NCBI GenBank assembly: GCA_002359495.1
Contig: DENB01000061.1
Coordinates: forward strand, 1-19,577
Length of the DNA stretch: 19,577 bases
Direction of reading: 5' to 3'
Source of the DNA: Enterobacteriaceae bacterium UBA2655
Lineage (GTDB): Bacteria; Pseudomonadota; Gammaproteobacteria; Enterobacterales; Enterobacteriaceae
In this document: positions 7,711-15,311 of the stretch, piece by piece
Layout: each line of letters starts with the position of its first letter
How positions within the stretch are numbered: the stretch's first letter is position 1
Made by a program: the position numbers and the translations under genes
Notes under the pieces: model-generated
Seen by the model: the letters and a program-made list of their open reading frames with translations, nothing else
Databases searched by the model: none
What the model was told of the DNA's origin: nothing

Positions 7711-8172
7711 GGGTAACCCTTCTTTATTGTTAACTTGCGCAGGGTGGCGGTCAGGATGAATGAAAAATATCTTTTACATCTTCCTGAGGTCACCGGCGGT
7801 TTTTATCTGCTCGTAGAGGTAAGATTGACGGACGTCACATTTTTTTCAGGCTACGGCTCCTTTATCTCAATCGGCTGTTTTGTATCAGGTTAATTTCAAA
7901 ATAACATTTTACTTCCTGCACGCTGTGGTGGCAGTCGCGGAAAGCAGATTATTTATTCCATATTCAATTCATTTGAAATTTTTATCATAAAAGCACTGAA
8001 ACGCCTGTTTTAAAATCAGCAGATAACAAAAATTTGACTTGCCTCTAACATCTGCAGAGAAAAGCGTTTAAAGTGAGATCCTGTCGGCAGTTTGAAATCT
8101 CGCCAGATAAGATGAAAAAGCGGCAATCCGCTGCTTTTGCGAGCGTTTGAACGCATCAGGGCAAAGAGAGCT
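7711..8172. other. AT-rich intergenic region upstream of the ABC operon
   Basis: About 460 bp with no credible gene, AT-rich at about 7850-8070. It must contain the promoter of the minus-strand transporter operon; apart from a candidate CRP site no defined promoter was recognised. An imperfect hairpin with A and T flanks at about 8115-8140 (GCGG-CAAT-CCGC core) is present, of unknown role. Confidence 0.5.
7821..7842 (-). promoter_or_regulatory. Candidate CRP (cAMP receptor protein) site upstream of the ABC operon
   Basis: On the minus strand the left half AAATGTGA is a perfect CRP half-site. After a 6-bp spacer the right half TCAATCTT matches 5 of 8 positions. Its centre is about 120 bp before the binding-protein ATG. 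Catabolite control would be expected for a sugar importer, but no matching -35/-10 was placed. Confidence 0.4.
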
Positions 8173-8201
8173 TTGACAACGCGCACCGGCGTCGTTAGTA
8201 T
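8173..8201 (+). promoter_or_regulatory. Sigma-70 promoter of the first tRNA-Asn gene
   Basis: TTGACA (8173-8178) and TAGTAT (8196-8201) are separated by exactly 17 bp. A GC-rich discriminator (CGCCCCG) follows, as is typical of stable-RNA promoters under stringent control. The tRNA begins 19 bp after the -10 box. Confidence 0.85.
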
Positions 8202-8202
8202 T

Positions 8203-8301
8203 CGCCCCGTTCCAACGATTCCTCTGTAGTTCAGTCGGTAGAACGGCGGACTGTTAATCCGTATGTCACTGGTTCGAGTCCAGTCAGAGGAGCCAAATTC
8301 A
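8203..8301 (+). repeat. 99-bp direct repeat, copy 1 (contains tRNA-Asn)
   Basis: This stretch is identical by eye to 16054-16152. It covers 17 bp before the tRNA (CGCCCCGTTCCAACGAT), the full tRNA gene and 6 bp after it (AATTCA). Outside these limits the two copies diverge completely. The offset between copies is 7851 bp. Confidence 0.9.
8220..8295 (+). tRNA. tRNA-Asn (anticodon GTT)
   Basis: A 76-nt tRNA with the CCTCTG/CAGAGG acceptor stem, D-arm TTCAGTCGGTAGAA, anticodon GTT at 8253-8255, T-loop GGTTCGAGTCC and an encoded CCA end. It looks identical to enterobacterial tRNA-Asn, which occurs in several copies near cbl and nac in E. coli. Such genes are frequent integration sites for genomic islands. 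It has its own promoter and terminator. Confidence 0.98.
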
Positions 8302-8302
8302 G

Positions 8303-8337
8303 AAAAGCCCGCTCAGGAAAACCTGAGCGGGCTTTTT
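8303..8337 (+). terminator. Bidirectional terminator between tRNA-Asn and the EF-G paralogue
   Basis: AAAGCCCGCTCAGG pairs with CCTGAGCGGGCTTT around a 4-nt loop, giving a long perfect stem followed by TTTTT on the plus strand. On the minus strand it also ends in TTTT, so it can stop transcription of the EF-G gene, whose stop codon is about 45 bp away. Confidence 0.92.
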
Positions 8338-8382
8338 GTTTTTCCGCCTGCCTGGCCCGGCGCTTATCTCCGCCGGGATTTG

Positions 8383-10479
8383 TCAGTGACGCGCGCTGAT
8401 AATCGCCTCGGCGACGATGCGCGGCGCTTCGGCATAGTGATGAAACTCCATGCTGTAAGTGGCGCGCCCCTGCGACATCGAGCGCAGCGCGGTGGAGTAG
8501 CCAAACATCTCCGCCAGCGGCACCTCAGCGCGGATCACCCGTCCGCCATACAGCTCATCCATGCCCTGAACCGCGCCGCGCCGCGACGAGAGATCGCCCA
8601 TCACGCTGCCCGCATACTCTTCCGGCGTCTCCACCTCTACTTTCATAATGGGTTCGAGGATCGCCGGATCGCTCTGCTTCACCGCCGCTTTAAAACCAAA
8701 AATCGCCGCCATGCGAAACGCCATTTCCGAGGAGTCGACTTCATGATAGGAGCCGAAGGTCAGCGTGGCTTTCAGATCCACGACCGGATAGCCCGCGAGG
8801 ATGCCGTTATTCATCGCCTCGCGGATCCCTTTCTCCACCGAGGGGATAAATTCGCGCGGCACTACGCCGCCTTTGGTGGCGTCTTCAAACAGAAAGCCGC
8901 TGCCCGGCGCCAGCGGCTCCAGCGTCAGCACCACGTGGCCGTACTGGCCTTTACCCCCTGACTGGCGCACAAATTTTCCTTCCACGTCGCGCGCCGCCTG
9001 ACGGATGGTTTCGCGGTAGGTGACCTGCGGTCGGCCGATATTCGCCTCGACGCCGAACTCGCGCTTCATGCGATCGACGATGATCTCCAGATGCAGCTCG
9101 CCCATGCCGGAGATGATGCTCTGCCCCGACTCCTGATCGGTATGCAGATGAAACGAGGGATCCTCCGCCGCCAGCCGCTGCAGCGCAATGCCCATCTTCT
9201 CCTGATCGCCTTTGGTTTTCGGTTCGATGGAGAGCGAAATCACCGGATCCGGGAACTCCATGCGTTCCAGGGTAATTTCCGCCTGCGGATCGCACAGGGT
9301 TTCGCCGGTGGTCGCCTCTTTCAGCCCGACGCAGGCGGCGATATCGCCGGCGCGGATCTCCTCCACCTCGTGCCGGGCGTTGGCGTGCATCTGCACGATG
9401 CGGCCAATGCGCTCTTTTTTGCCTTTTACCGCGTTATAGACGCTGTCGCCTTTGTGCAGCACGCCGGAATAGACGCGCACGAAGGTCAGCTGTCCGACAT
9501 AAGGATCGCTCATCAGCTTGAACGCCAGCGCGGAAAAGGGTTCGTTGTCATCGGCGTGACGTTCAGCGGGCTGGCCTCTGGCGTCCACGCCCTGTACGGC
9601 GGGCACGTCGACCGGCGACGGCATCAGCTCGATCACCGCATCAAGCATGCGCTGTACCCCTTTGTTTTTGAACGCGCTGCCGCAGAGCGTCGGCTGAATC
9701 TGATTGGTCAGGGTAAGCTGACGCAGCCCGGCGATCACCTCCTGTTCATCCAGATCGCCCTGCTCCAGATATTTGTCCATCAGGGTTTCCGAGGCTTCCG
9801 CTGCGGTGGAGACCATTTTTTCCCGCCATTCGCGCGCCGTCGGCAACAAGTCGTCAGGGATCGGTGCATAGTCGTAGCGCATGCCCTGGGTTTCGTCGTC
9901 CCAGTAGATGGCGCGCATTTTGTTGAGATCGACCACGCCGCGAAAATGCTCCTCGCTGCCGATGGGGATCACGATTGGCACCGGCCGGGCCTTCAACCGC
10001 TCGGTCATCATCTGCACCACATGAAAGAAGTCGGCGCCCGGACGATCCATCTTGTTGACAAACGCCAGCCGCGGTACGTGGTATTTGTTTGCCTGGCGCC
10101 AGACGGTCTCCGACTGCGGCTGCACGCCGCCCACCGAGTCGTACACCATCACCGCGCCGTCCAGCACGCGCATGGAGCGTTCCACTTCGATAGTGAAATC
10201 AACGTGTCCCGGCGTGTCAATGATGTTGATGCGGTGCGGCTCGAAGCTGCGATCCATGCCGGACCAGAAGCAGCTTACCGCCGCTGAGGTAATGGTGATC
10301 CCGCGCTCCTGCTCCTGCGCCATCCAGTCGGTTGTTGCTGCGCCATCGTGCACTTCCCCCAGCTTGTGGCTTATTCCGGTATAAAACAGAATGCGCTCGG
10401 TGGTGGTGGTTTTCCCGGCATCGATGTGCGCGGAGATGCCAATGTTGCGATAACGTTCGATAGGAAAGGATCGGGGCAT
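8383..10479 (-). CDS. fusA: Elongation factor G paralogue (translational GTPase)
   Basis: Predicted 698-residue EF-G, which moves tRNAs and mRNA through the ribosome and, with RRF, recycles ribosomes using GTP. All G motifs are intact: AHIDAGKTT (17-25), RGITIT (59-64), DTPGHVDF (88-95), NKMD (142-145) and CGSAFKNKG (266-274). The remaining EF-G domains are full length and end in [13 protein letters not shown]. It is not the str-operon copy: there is no rpsL, rpsG or tuf beside it, and it differs throughout from enterobacterial FusA (704 residues), with about 60% identity estimated by eye. At position 114 it has Asp where E. coli FusA has the oxidation-sensitive Cys114, while Cys266 is kept. 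The start follows AAGGA. It is divergent from an ArsR-type regulator. It may be a stress or conditional EF-G. Confidence 0.9.
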   Translation of the reverse strand: MPRSFPIERYRNIGISAHIDAGKTTTTERILFYTGISHKLGEVHDGAATTDWMAQEQERGITITSAAVSCFWSGMDRSFEPHRINIIDTPGHVDFTIEVERSMRVLDGAVMVYDSVGGVQPQSETVWRQANKYHVPRLAFVNKMDRPGADFFHVVQMMTERLKARPVPIVIPIGSEEHFRGVVDLNKMRAIYWDDETQGMRYDYAPIPDDLLPTAREWREKMVSTAAEASETLMDKYLEQGDLDEQEVIAGLRQLTLTNQIQPTLCGSAFKNKGVQRMLDAVIELMPSPVDVPAVQGVDARGQPAERHADDNEPFSALAFKLMSDPYVGQLTFVRVYSGVLHKGDSVYNAVKGKKERIGRIVQMHANARHEVEEIRAGDIAACVGLKEATTGETLCDPQAEITLERMEFPDPVISLSIEPKTKGDQEKMGIALQRLAAEDPSFHLHTDQESGQSIISGMGELHLEIIVDRMKREFGVEANIGRPQVTYRETIRQAARDVEGKFVRQSGGKGQYGHVVLTLEPLAPGSGFLFEDATKGGVVPREFIPSVEKGIREAMNNGILAGYPVVDLKATLTFGSYHEVDSSEMAFRMAAIFGFKAAVKQSDPAILEPIMKVEVETPEEYAGSVMGDLSSRRGAVQGMDELYGGRVIRAEVPLAEMFGYSTALRSMSQGRATYSMEFHHYAEAPRIVAEAIISARH

Positions 10480-10555
10480 GATGCGTCCTTAGTCAGTTGA
10501 CGATATGCGGACCAGCGTGATTGCCGGCCGTCAGTCAGGAATTTCTGACAGCATA

Positions 10556-10603
10556 GTACAATTGTACGCGTATATACGAACATTTTGCGCTAAAATTGTA
10601 CAG
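10556..10603. promoter_or_regulatory. Palindrome cluster between the EF-G paralogue and arsR-type gene (candidate operators)
   Basis: A perfect 12-bp palindrome GTACAATTGTAC (10556-10567) is followed one base later by the 10-bp palindrome CGTATATACG (10569-10578). The half AATTGTAC occurs again at 10594-10601. This AT-rich, symmetric cluster lies between two divergent genes, one of which encodes a small winged-helix regulator, so it is probably the operator and promoter zone for both. The -35/-10 boxes could not be assigned with confidence; TATAGT at 10636-10641 is a possible -10 box for the plus-strand gene. Confidence 0.5.
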
Positions 10604-10689
10604 CAGGCGATAACCTCTCGCCGCCGCCACTTTGCTATAGTAGCTCTGCGCCGGACGCCGGCGCCGTTGTAACTTCGTAAGGGAAGACC

Positions 10690-11004
10690 ATGATTGCCAA
10701 CCACCCGGAAACGGAACAGATTCGCCTGGAAAACGTGCTTTTCGCCCTGGGCAACCCGCTGCGACTGGCGATTGTGCGCACGCTCGCCACTGAAGGCGAA
10801 CAGGCCTGCGGCGCCTTGCGCCGCGACGTCGCCCGATCGACCATGACTCATCACTGGCGCGTGTTGCGCGACAGCGGCGTGATCTGGCAGCGGCCGCAGG
10901 GACGGGAAAACCTGATTTCGCTGCGCCGTGACGATTTAAATGCACGCTTTCCCGGCCTGCTGGAGACCCTGATGGAGGTGATGGAGACGCGGCCTGAACC
11001 CTGA
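10690..11004 (+). CDS. ArsR-family winged-helix transcriptional regulator
   Basis: Predicted 104-residue cytosolic repressor. The segment FALGNPLRLAIVRTL (18-32) is the typical start of an ArsR-type winged helix. The recognition region is RSTMTHHWRVLRDSGVI, followed by the wing with RPQGRENLISLRRDDL. There is no metal-binding CxC motif (one Cys only, in the ACGALR segment), so it is probably not a metal sensor. The ATG follows AAGGGA. It is divergent from the EF-G paralogue across about 210 bp containing palindromes, so it may repress that gene and itself. Next on the same strand is a TetR gene about 80 bp away, probably a separate unit. Confidence 0.85.
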   Translation: MIANHPETEQIRLENVLFALGNPLRLAIVRTLATEGEQACGALRRDVARSTMTHHWRVLRDSGVIWQRPQGRENLISLRRDDLNARFPGLLETLMEVMETRPEP

Positions 11005-11081
11005 CGGCGCGCCATATTGCGTCACAATCCCGTTATCCCGCTGTGTTACCCTGGGGTTTCCTGTTCCTTGTTATTGACATC

Positions 11082-11726
11082 ATGACTGAAACGACAAAAC
11101 GAAAAAACGATCCCGAAGGATTAAAAAAGCGCATCATCTCCGGCGCCCTGAAAACCTTTGCCGAATTCGGCATGCAGGGCGCGCGCCTGGAGCAGATCGC
11201 CGAACATGCGCAGACCACCAAACGTATGGTGGTTTACCATTTCAGCAATAAAGAGAACCTGTATATTGAGGTGCTGGAGCAGGTTTATCAGGCGATTCGT
11301 CAGCATGAAACCGGCCTGAACCTCGCCAGCATGACGCCGATCGACGCCATGACGAAGCTGGTGGAGGAGAGCTTCGACTACCACGTTTCCCACCCCGATT
11401 TTATGCGTCTGGTCTGCACGGAAAATCTGCTGCGCGGCCGCTATATCAATCAGTCGGCGCGCATCAAGGCGTTGAACAAAAGCGCGCTGGACCTGCTGGA
11501 CGATATTCTTTCTCGCGGCCAACAACAGGGCATCTTCATTCAGGAGGTGCAGACCATCGACGTTCATCGTCTGATCAGCAGCATCTGCGTTCACCATGTT
11601 TCCAACCGCTATACGTTTAACGCGCTGTTCAGCCCCGATAACAGCGAAGCGGAAAGCATTCGCCGCAACCGCCAGTTAGCCGTGACGGCGACGCTGCGTT
11701 ATGTTCGTAAAATGCCTTCTGAGTGA
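11082..11726 (+). CDS. TetR-family transcriptional regulator
   Basis: Predicted 214-residue regulator, 214 residues from the ATG at 11082. The N-terminal helix-turn-helix is clear: IISGALKTFAEFGMQGARLEQIA (from residue 18) then TTKRMVVYHFSNKENLYIEV (45-64). The rest is a helical ligand-binding domain of unknown specificity. An in-frame GTG at 11043 would add 13 hydrophobic residues with no family match and is rejected, but the ATG has no good ribosome site, so translation may be weak. The flavoenzyme and GT8 genes follow on the same strand (gap 85 bp), so it probably controls them as a local regulator. Ligand unknown. Confidence 0.86.
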   Translation: MTETTKRKNDPEGLKKRIISGALKTFAEFGMQGARLEQIAEHAQTTKRMVVYHFSNKENLYIEVLEQVYQAIRQHETGLNLASMTPIDAMTKLVEESFDYHVSHPDFMRLVCTENLLRGRYINQSARIKALNKSALDLLDDILSRGQQQGIFIQEVQTIDVHRLISSICVHHVSNRYTFNALFSPDNSEAESIRRNRQLAVTATLRYVRKMPSE

Positions 11727-11811
11727 TCTGCGTCGCATTCTGACGCTGCGATGGTCTACGCTTGGTAAAGATAAACGGAGCCGCCACAGCCAATTAATAA
11801 GGAACACAGCA

Positions 11812-13194
11812 GTGAACTCAGATCCCCTTCTCTATCCACTCCGCCACACTGACGTCGCCCGCCAAAGCGACAGCTTGTGGAACTGGGCGCAAAACGCGCG
11901 GGTGGGCAAACAACACCAGCTGCACCGCCCGGAAAACGAGGCGGCGCTTCAGCAACTGCTGGCGCGGCACAGCGGCAAGGCGCGCGTGCTGGGCAGCCGT
12001 CTGGCGCCGGGACGGATGCTGAGCGTGGCGGAAGACGATCTGCTGCTCGATCTCAGCGCGCTGAGCGGCCTGCTGCACAGCGATGAGGAGACGGCGACCT
12101 TTGGGGGCGGAACGCCGCTGAAAACGGTTTACAACATCCTTACCGACATGAACCGCATGCTCGCCTCTTCTCCTGGCGTCATCGCCATTCAGACATTGGC
12201 GGGCGCGATGGCGACCGGCACGCACGGTCAGGGATTGCAGCAGAGTTCGCTGGCCGACGAGGCGCTGCGCATCCGCATGGTGCTGGCGGACGGCAGCGTG
12301 CGCGAGTTCAATCGCGGCGAGGCCGAATTTTCCGCCGCGCTGGTTTCACTGGGCGCGCTTGGCATCATCACGGCGGTGACGCTGCGCACCCAGCCGTTTC
12401 GCCTGTTTACCTGCCATAAAAACGCCGTTTCCGACGCCAACCTTGAGCAGGATCTGCTGCGCTGGAACCGCGACTATGCGCTGAGCAAAGCCTGGTGGTT
12501 TATCGATGACAATCTGATGCACGTCTGGAACGCGCATGAAGCCACACCGGAAGAGCAGGCGCGCTGGCATAAGAACGGCAAGGCCGTGGTGGAACACGAC
12601 CATAAAGGCGACAGCCGCCTGAACAATACGCTGGATCAGACGCTGGCGCATATGCACCGCGATACCCAGATCCACGGCAAAGGCGGCAAGCAGTTTCGCA
12701 CCGTGACGCGCTTTCGCGACTTTACCGACGTCACCGGCGATATCTATCAGCTTTTTTGTCGCGGCATCGCCGTGCCGCAGATCAACGTCGAGATCGGCGT
12801 GGCGCTGGATCGCACGCCCGCCGTGATCGGCAAGATCAAACGCTGGTATGCGGAAAACCGGCCGCATATGCACTATCCGATCATTCTGCGCTGCACCGGG
12901 CCTTCTGCGGCCTGGCTCAGCCCCGCCGCGCAGCAGGCCACCTGCTTTTTCGGCTTTGTGGTCTATTACGCCGACGACGGCTCGCTGTCGCAGGAGGGGC
13001 TGCACTTTCTGACCGAGGTGGAGAAGCTGCTGGCCGCTGAGGGCGGCCGACCGCACTGGGGGAAATATTACGATCCTCAGCGCTATGTCTGGCGCGAGAT
13101 CTATTCGCAGTGGGATGCGTTTCGTGCGGTGCGCGACGCGCTCGATCCACAACGAAAATTCAGCAATGACTATATCACCGCACTTTTTGATTGA
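11812..13194 (+). CDS. FAD-dependent oxidase of the D-arabinono-1,4-lactone / L-gulonolactone oxidase family
   Basis: Predicted 460-residue flavoprotein of the VAO/ALO family. Members oxidise aldonolactones or alditols at C1-C2, giving ascorbate-like products. The N-terminal FAD domain has ARVLGSRLAPGRM (57-69) and PGVIAIQTLAGAMATGTHGQG (121-141); the C-terminal ALO domain ends in HWGKYYDP (415-422) and LDPQRKFSNDY. In most relatives the first motif is GSxHSF, whose His binds FAD covalently; here Leu-Ala-Pro stands there, so FAD is probably not covalently held by that residue. The GTG start at 11812 has a good AAGGAA site; a longer frame to 11701 overlaps the TetR gene and lacks family match. 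The gene is 17 bp before the GT8 gene. The substrate is inferred, not seen. Confidence 0.86.
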   Translation: MNSDPLLYPLRHTDVARQSDSLWNWAQNARVGKQHQLHRPENEAALQQLLARHSGKARVLGSRLAPGRMLSVAEDDLLLDLSALSGLLHSDEETATFGGGTPLKTVYNILTDMNRMLASSPGVIAIQTLAGAMATGTHGQGLQQSSLADEALRIRMVLADGSVREFNRGEAEFSAALVSLGALGIITAVTLRTQPFRLFTCHKNAVSDANLEQDLLRWNRDYALSKAWWFIDDNLMHVWNAHEATPEEQARWHKNGKAVVEHDHKGDSRLNNTLDQTLAHMHRDTQIHGKGGKQFRTVTRFRDFTDVTGDIYQLFCRGIAVPQINVEIGVALDRTPAVIGKIKRWYAENRPHMHYPIILRCTGPSAAWLSPAAQQATCFFGFVVYYADDGSLSQEGLHFLTEVEKLLAAEGGRPHWGKYYDPQRYVWREIYSQWDAFRAVRDALDPQRKFSNDYITALFD

Positions 13195-13211
13195 CCTGAA
13201 CAGGGGGAAAG

Positions 13212-14039
13212 ATGTTTGCCTGGGTAACGTTATTAACGCAGCCTGAATATTTGCCGGGCGTAAAGATGCTGCACCGCTCGCTGCAACAGAGCGATACGCG
13301 CTGGCCGCTGGTGGTGATGGTCACCGATGCGATCGCCGTCAGCGATCGGGAAGCCTTACAGGCGGAAGGCTGCGTGATCCATCCGGTCGATCCGCTCGCG
13401 CCGCCCGCTCATCTGCCGCACTATTACGCCTCGGCGCAGTTCGCTGAGGTCTGGACCAAGCTGCGCGTCTGGCAGCTGACGGAGTGTGAACGGGTGGTGT
13501 TTCTCGATGCCGATATGCTGGTGTTGCAGAACATGGACGAACTCTTCACGCTGGATTTAGGCGATAACCTGCTTGCCGCCTGCCACGCCTGCCGCTGTAA
13601 TCCCAATAAGGTCGCGACTTATCCCGCCGACTGGCAGCCGGAAAACTGCCACTATACCTGGCAGGCGCGCAACGAAGCGGCCCCCGCCTCGCTCGATATC
13701 TATCTGAACGGCGGCTTTTTGCTGCTGAAGCCTGACGCGGCGGTGTTCAGCGAGATGGCGGAACGCGTCAAAGCCATCGACGATCTCGCCGCCTATCCTT
13801 TCTCCGAACAGGATTTTCTCAATGACTATTTCGCCGGCCGCTGGCTGCCGCTGCCCTGGTATTACAACGCGCTGAAGACGTTGCCTTATCAACATGCGGC
13901 TATCTGGCGTCAGGAGGCGGTAAAAAACCTGCATTATATTCAGGCGAAGCCCTGGAACCGCGACCTGAACCAGCCGGAGAGCGAGCGCGACCGCTATTAC
14001 GCGCTCGATAAACTGTGGTGGGAGAAAGCGGGCCTGTAA
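13212..14039 (+). CDS. Glycosyltransferase family 8 (glycogenin/galactinol-synthase-like)
   Basis: Predicted 275-residue retaining glycosyltransferase that would transfer glucose or galactose from a UDP-sugar. The GT-A fold signatures are present: N-terminal strand AWVTLLTQPEYLPGVKMLHRSL, the metal-binding DAD (99-101) in VVFLDADMLV, acceptor-region YLNGGFLLLKP (164-174), SEQDFLNDYF (198-207) and the second metal/UDP motif HYIQAKPW (241-248). No signal peptide or membrane segment, so it acts in the cytosol, probably on a small soluble acceptor rather than LPS. It starts 17 bp after the flavoenzyme with GGGGGAAAG as ribosome site, so the two are co-translated. The natural reading is that it glycosylates the product of that oxidase; this is inference. 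Confidence 0.87.
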   Translation: MFAWVTLLTQPEYLPGVKMLHRSLQQSDTRWPLVVMVTDAIAVSDREALQAEGCVIHPVDPLAPPAHLPHYYASAQFAEVWTKLRVWQLTECERVVFLDADMLVLQNMDELFTLDLGDNLLAACHACRCNPNKVATYPADWQPENCHYTWQARNEAAPASLDIYLNGGFLLLKPDAAVFSEMAERVKAIDDLAAYPFSEQDFLNDYFAGRWLPLPWYYNALKTLPYQHAAIWRQEAVKNLHYIQAKPWNRDLNQPESERDRYYALDKLWWEKAGL

Positions 14040-14067
14040 CTTTTTATCTCACCTTCCTGCCGTTCTG

Positions 14068-14098
14068 TGCGCTATCTGGCACCTTGCCGGATAGCGCA
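14068..14098 (+). terminator. Terminator-like hairpin after the flavoenzyme/GT8 operon
   Basis: TGCGCTATC (14068-14076) pairs with GATAGCGCA (14090-14098), and the stem continues inward with GGC/GCC around a 5-nt loop. It follows the GT8 stop by about 28 bp. The downstream T content is low (TAATTCTT), so it may be a weak intrinsic terminator. Confidence 0.6.
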
Positions 14099-14291
14099 TA
14101 ATTCTTGCTAATTTTCGCTTCAAAAATTATTCCTATTGTCTTTTTTTTAACATCATCAACGCCATCAAATTGGGATAATGATCGCATTTCCTTATTTAAC
14201 CTTTAATTAAATTACGTAGCGGGGATTTTAATTAATCGCTCTTACGCCGTCATAGTTACCTTACCTTTTTAGTAGTGTTCAAGGACATACT

Positions 14292-14320
14292 TTGATAACC
14301 AACAGAGAGGAATTAACAAT
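14292..14320 (+). promoter_or_regulatory. Possible sigma-70 promoter of the aerolysin-like gene
   Basis: TTGATA (14292-14297) and AACAAT (14315-14320) are 17 bp apart, matching 5 of 6 and 4 of 6 consensus positions. Transcription would start near 14327, giving a leader of about 90 nt. Chance matches are common in AT-rich DNA, so this is tentative. Confidence 0.35.
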
Positions 14321-14417
14321 AGAAAAATTTTCACCTGATATATTTTACATTAGTTTCAATCAGTAGAATCAGCGTCACGCCACTTTTATTTAAATACAAT
14401 CAAAAAAAGGATATTTT

Positions 14418-15311
14418 ATGTCAATACGCATTGATCTTTTTGCCGGAAAAACATTGAATGACTGTAGTATTTCACCATCAGGTTATGTTATCGACGTCAT
14501 TCCTGATAATGAAATCCCTAACTGGTTCAAACAACATTATAGCCTGAGGCAAGCAATCGGCTATTATTTTGGAAAAACACCTGAGAATGCTTACCTGAAA
14601 AGCCCGACGCCTTGGGGGGATCTCTATACTACCTATCGCTGGGAACAAGTTAAGCGGATACTTATGCCGGTAAAAGCTGAAATACTTGAGCTTCGTGATG
14701 TACCAGTCTCTCTTAAAACCCAAACATTCACTAACAATTCTTCTGTTGAGGCCACGTTCAATGTTGCTATTAGCGACACGGTAAGTAACGCTACAGCTTT
14801 TAAATGGAGCACTGGCGGCACGTTCACTATCGGCCAAAAATTTACTTATGGCGTAGATTTTCTGGCCAAGGCAACAGGCGAAACATCGGTTGAATATAGC
14901 CAAAACTGGGGGATTGATGAAACAAAAACTGAGACAGTCACATTCGGTTCCAGTTCAGGGCTTGTGGTTCGCTTACTGCCGAAACAATCGGTGAAGGCGC
15001 CGTTAAAAGCCAGCCATGGTATTATTAAATCTCGGGTATGGTACGACGGCTATCTCACCGGATCAGTCGCAGCCAATTATAACCCACCGTATAAAAATCA
15101 CCACTTTTGGAGTTTTCCAGTGCAAAGCATTCTGAATGCCGGGCGTATAAATAATCGGATTCAGTCAACGCAGGATATTGAACTAAGATATTACAGCAAC
15201 GCAGAAATTGTCATAACCGACAATAAAGATAAAATACTCAAAACCGTACAATTGAGCGATATCCCTGGAGATTTGAACAAGAAAGGGTACATATTGGACA
15301 TTAATAAATAA
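14418..15311 (+). CDS. Aerolysin-like (ETX/MTX2-type) beta-pore-forming protein
   Basis: Predicted 297-residue protein, AT-rich unlike its neighbours. Its centre has the pattern of aerolysin-type pore formers: VSLKTQTFTNNSS (97-109), then long Ser/Thr-rich amphipathic strands (about 112-145), a stretch like an insertion hairpin (about 140-162, KFTYGVDFLAKATGETSVEY), SQNWGIDETKTETVTFGSSS (161-180) and a strand ending in LPKQSVKA. The C-terminal part has WYDGYLTGSVAANYNPPYKNHHF. The N-terminal 95 residues, with PWGDLYTTYRWEQV (65-78), would be a receptor or cap domain. No signal peptide, transmembrane helix or immunity gene is seen, so release would need lysis or another route. In my recollection similar proteins occur in arthropods and scattered bacteria, suggesting transfer. 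The ATG follows AAGGAT. The fold assignment is by pattern; activity is inference. Confidence 0.72.
   Translation: MSIRIDLFAGKTLNDCSISPSGYVIDVIPDNEIPNWFKQHYSLRQAIGYYFGKTPENAYLKSPTPWGDLYTTYRWEQVKRILMPVKAEILELRDVPVSLKTQTFTNNSSVEATFNVAISDTVSNATAFKWSTGGTFTIGQKFTYGVDFLAKATGETSVEYSQNWGIDETKTETVTFGSSSGLVVRLLPKQSVKAPLKASHGIIKSRVWYDGYLTGSVAANYNPPYKNHHFWSFPVQSILNAGRINNRIQSTQDIELRYYSNAEIVITDNKDKILKTVQLSDIPGDLNKKGYILDINK

Larger units (their letters stand above)
14040..14417. other. AT-rich leader region upstream of the aerolysin-like gene
   Basis: The 378 bp between the GT8 gene and the aerolysin-like gene hold the terminator above and then about 300 bp of AT-rich sequence with no gene. The base composition changes sharply from its flanks at about 14.1 kb, which suggests the start of acquired DNA and a possible target for H-NS-type silencing. 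Confidence 0.55.

Noticed and set aside
8034..8062. Possible sigma-70 promoter beginning TTGACT on the plus strand
   Set aside because: No acceptable -10 box occurs at 16-18 bp, and the tRNA has a much better promoter downstream.
9091..10287. Long plus-strand open frame of 398 codons opposite the EF-G gene
   Set aside because: It lies wholly antisense to a well-supported EF-G gene and has the His/Arg/Ala-rich composition of a shadow frame in GC-rich DNA.
11043..11081. Upstream GTG start for the TetR gene
   Set aside because: It would add 13 hydrophobic residues before a normal TetR N-terminus; the internal ATG gives the usual family layout.
11701..11811. Longer N-terminus for the flavoenzyme starting inside the TetR gene
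   Set aside because: The extra 37 residues overlap TetR, lack family similarity and have no good ribosome site, whereas the GTG at 11812 has one.
14319..14366. 15-residue leader peptide starting at ATA after GAGAGG, upstream of the aerolysin-like gene
   Set aside because: ATA is a very rare start, the peptide has no regulatory signature such as codon runs, and the same bases form a better -10 box.
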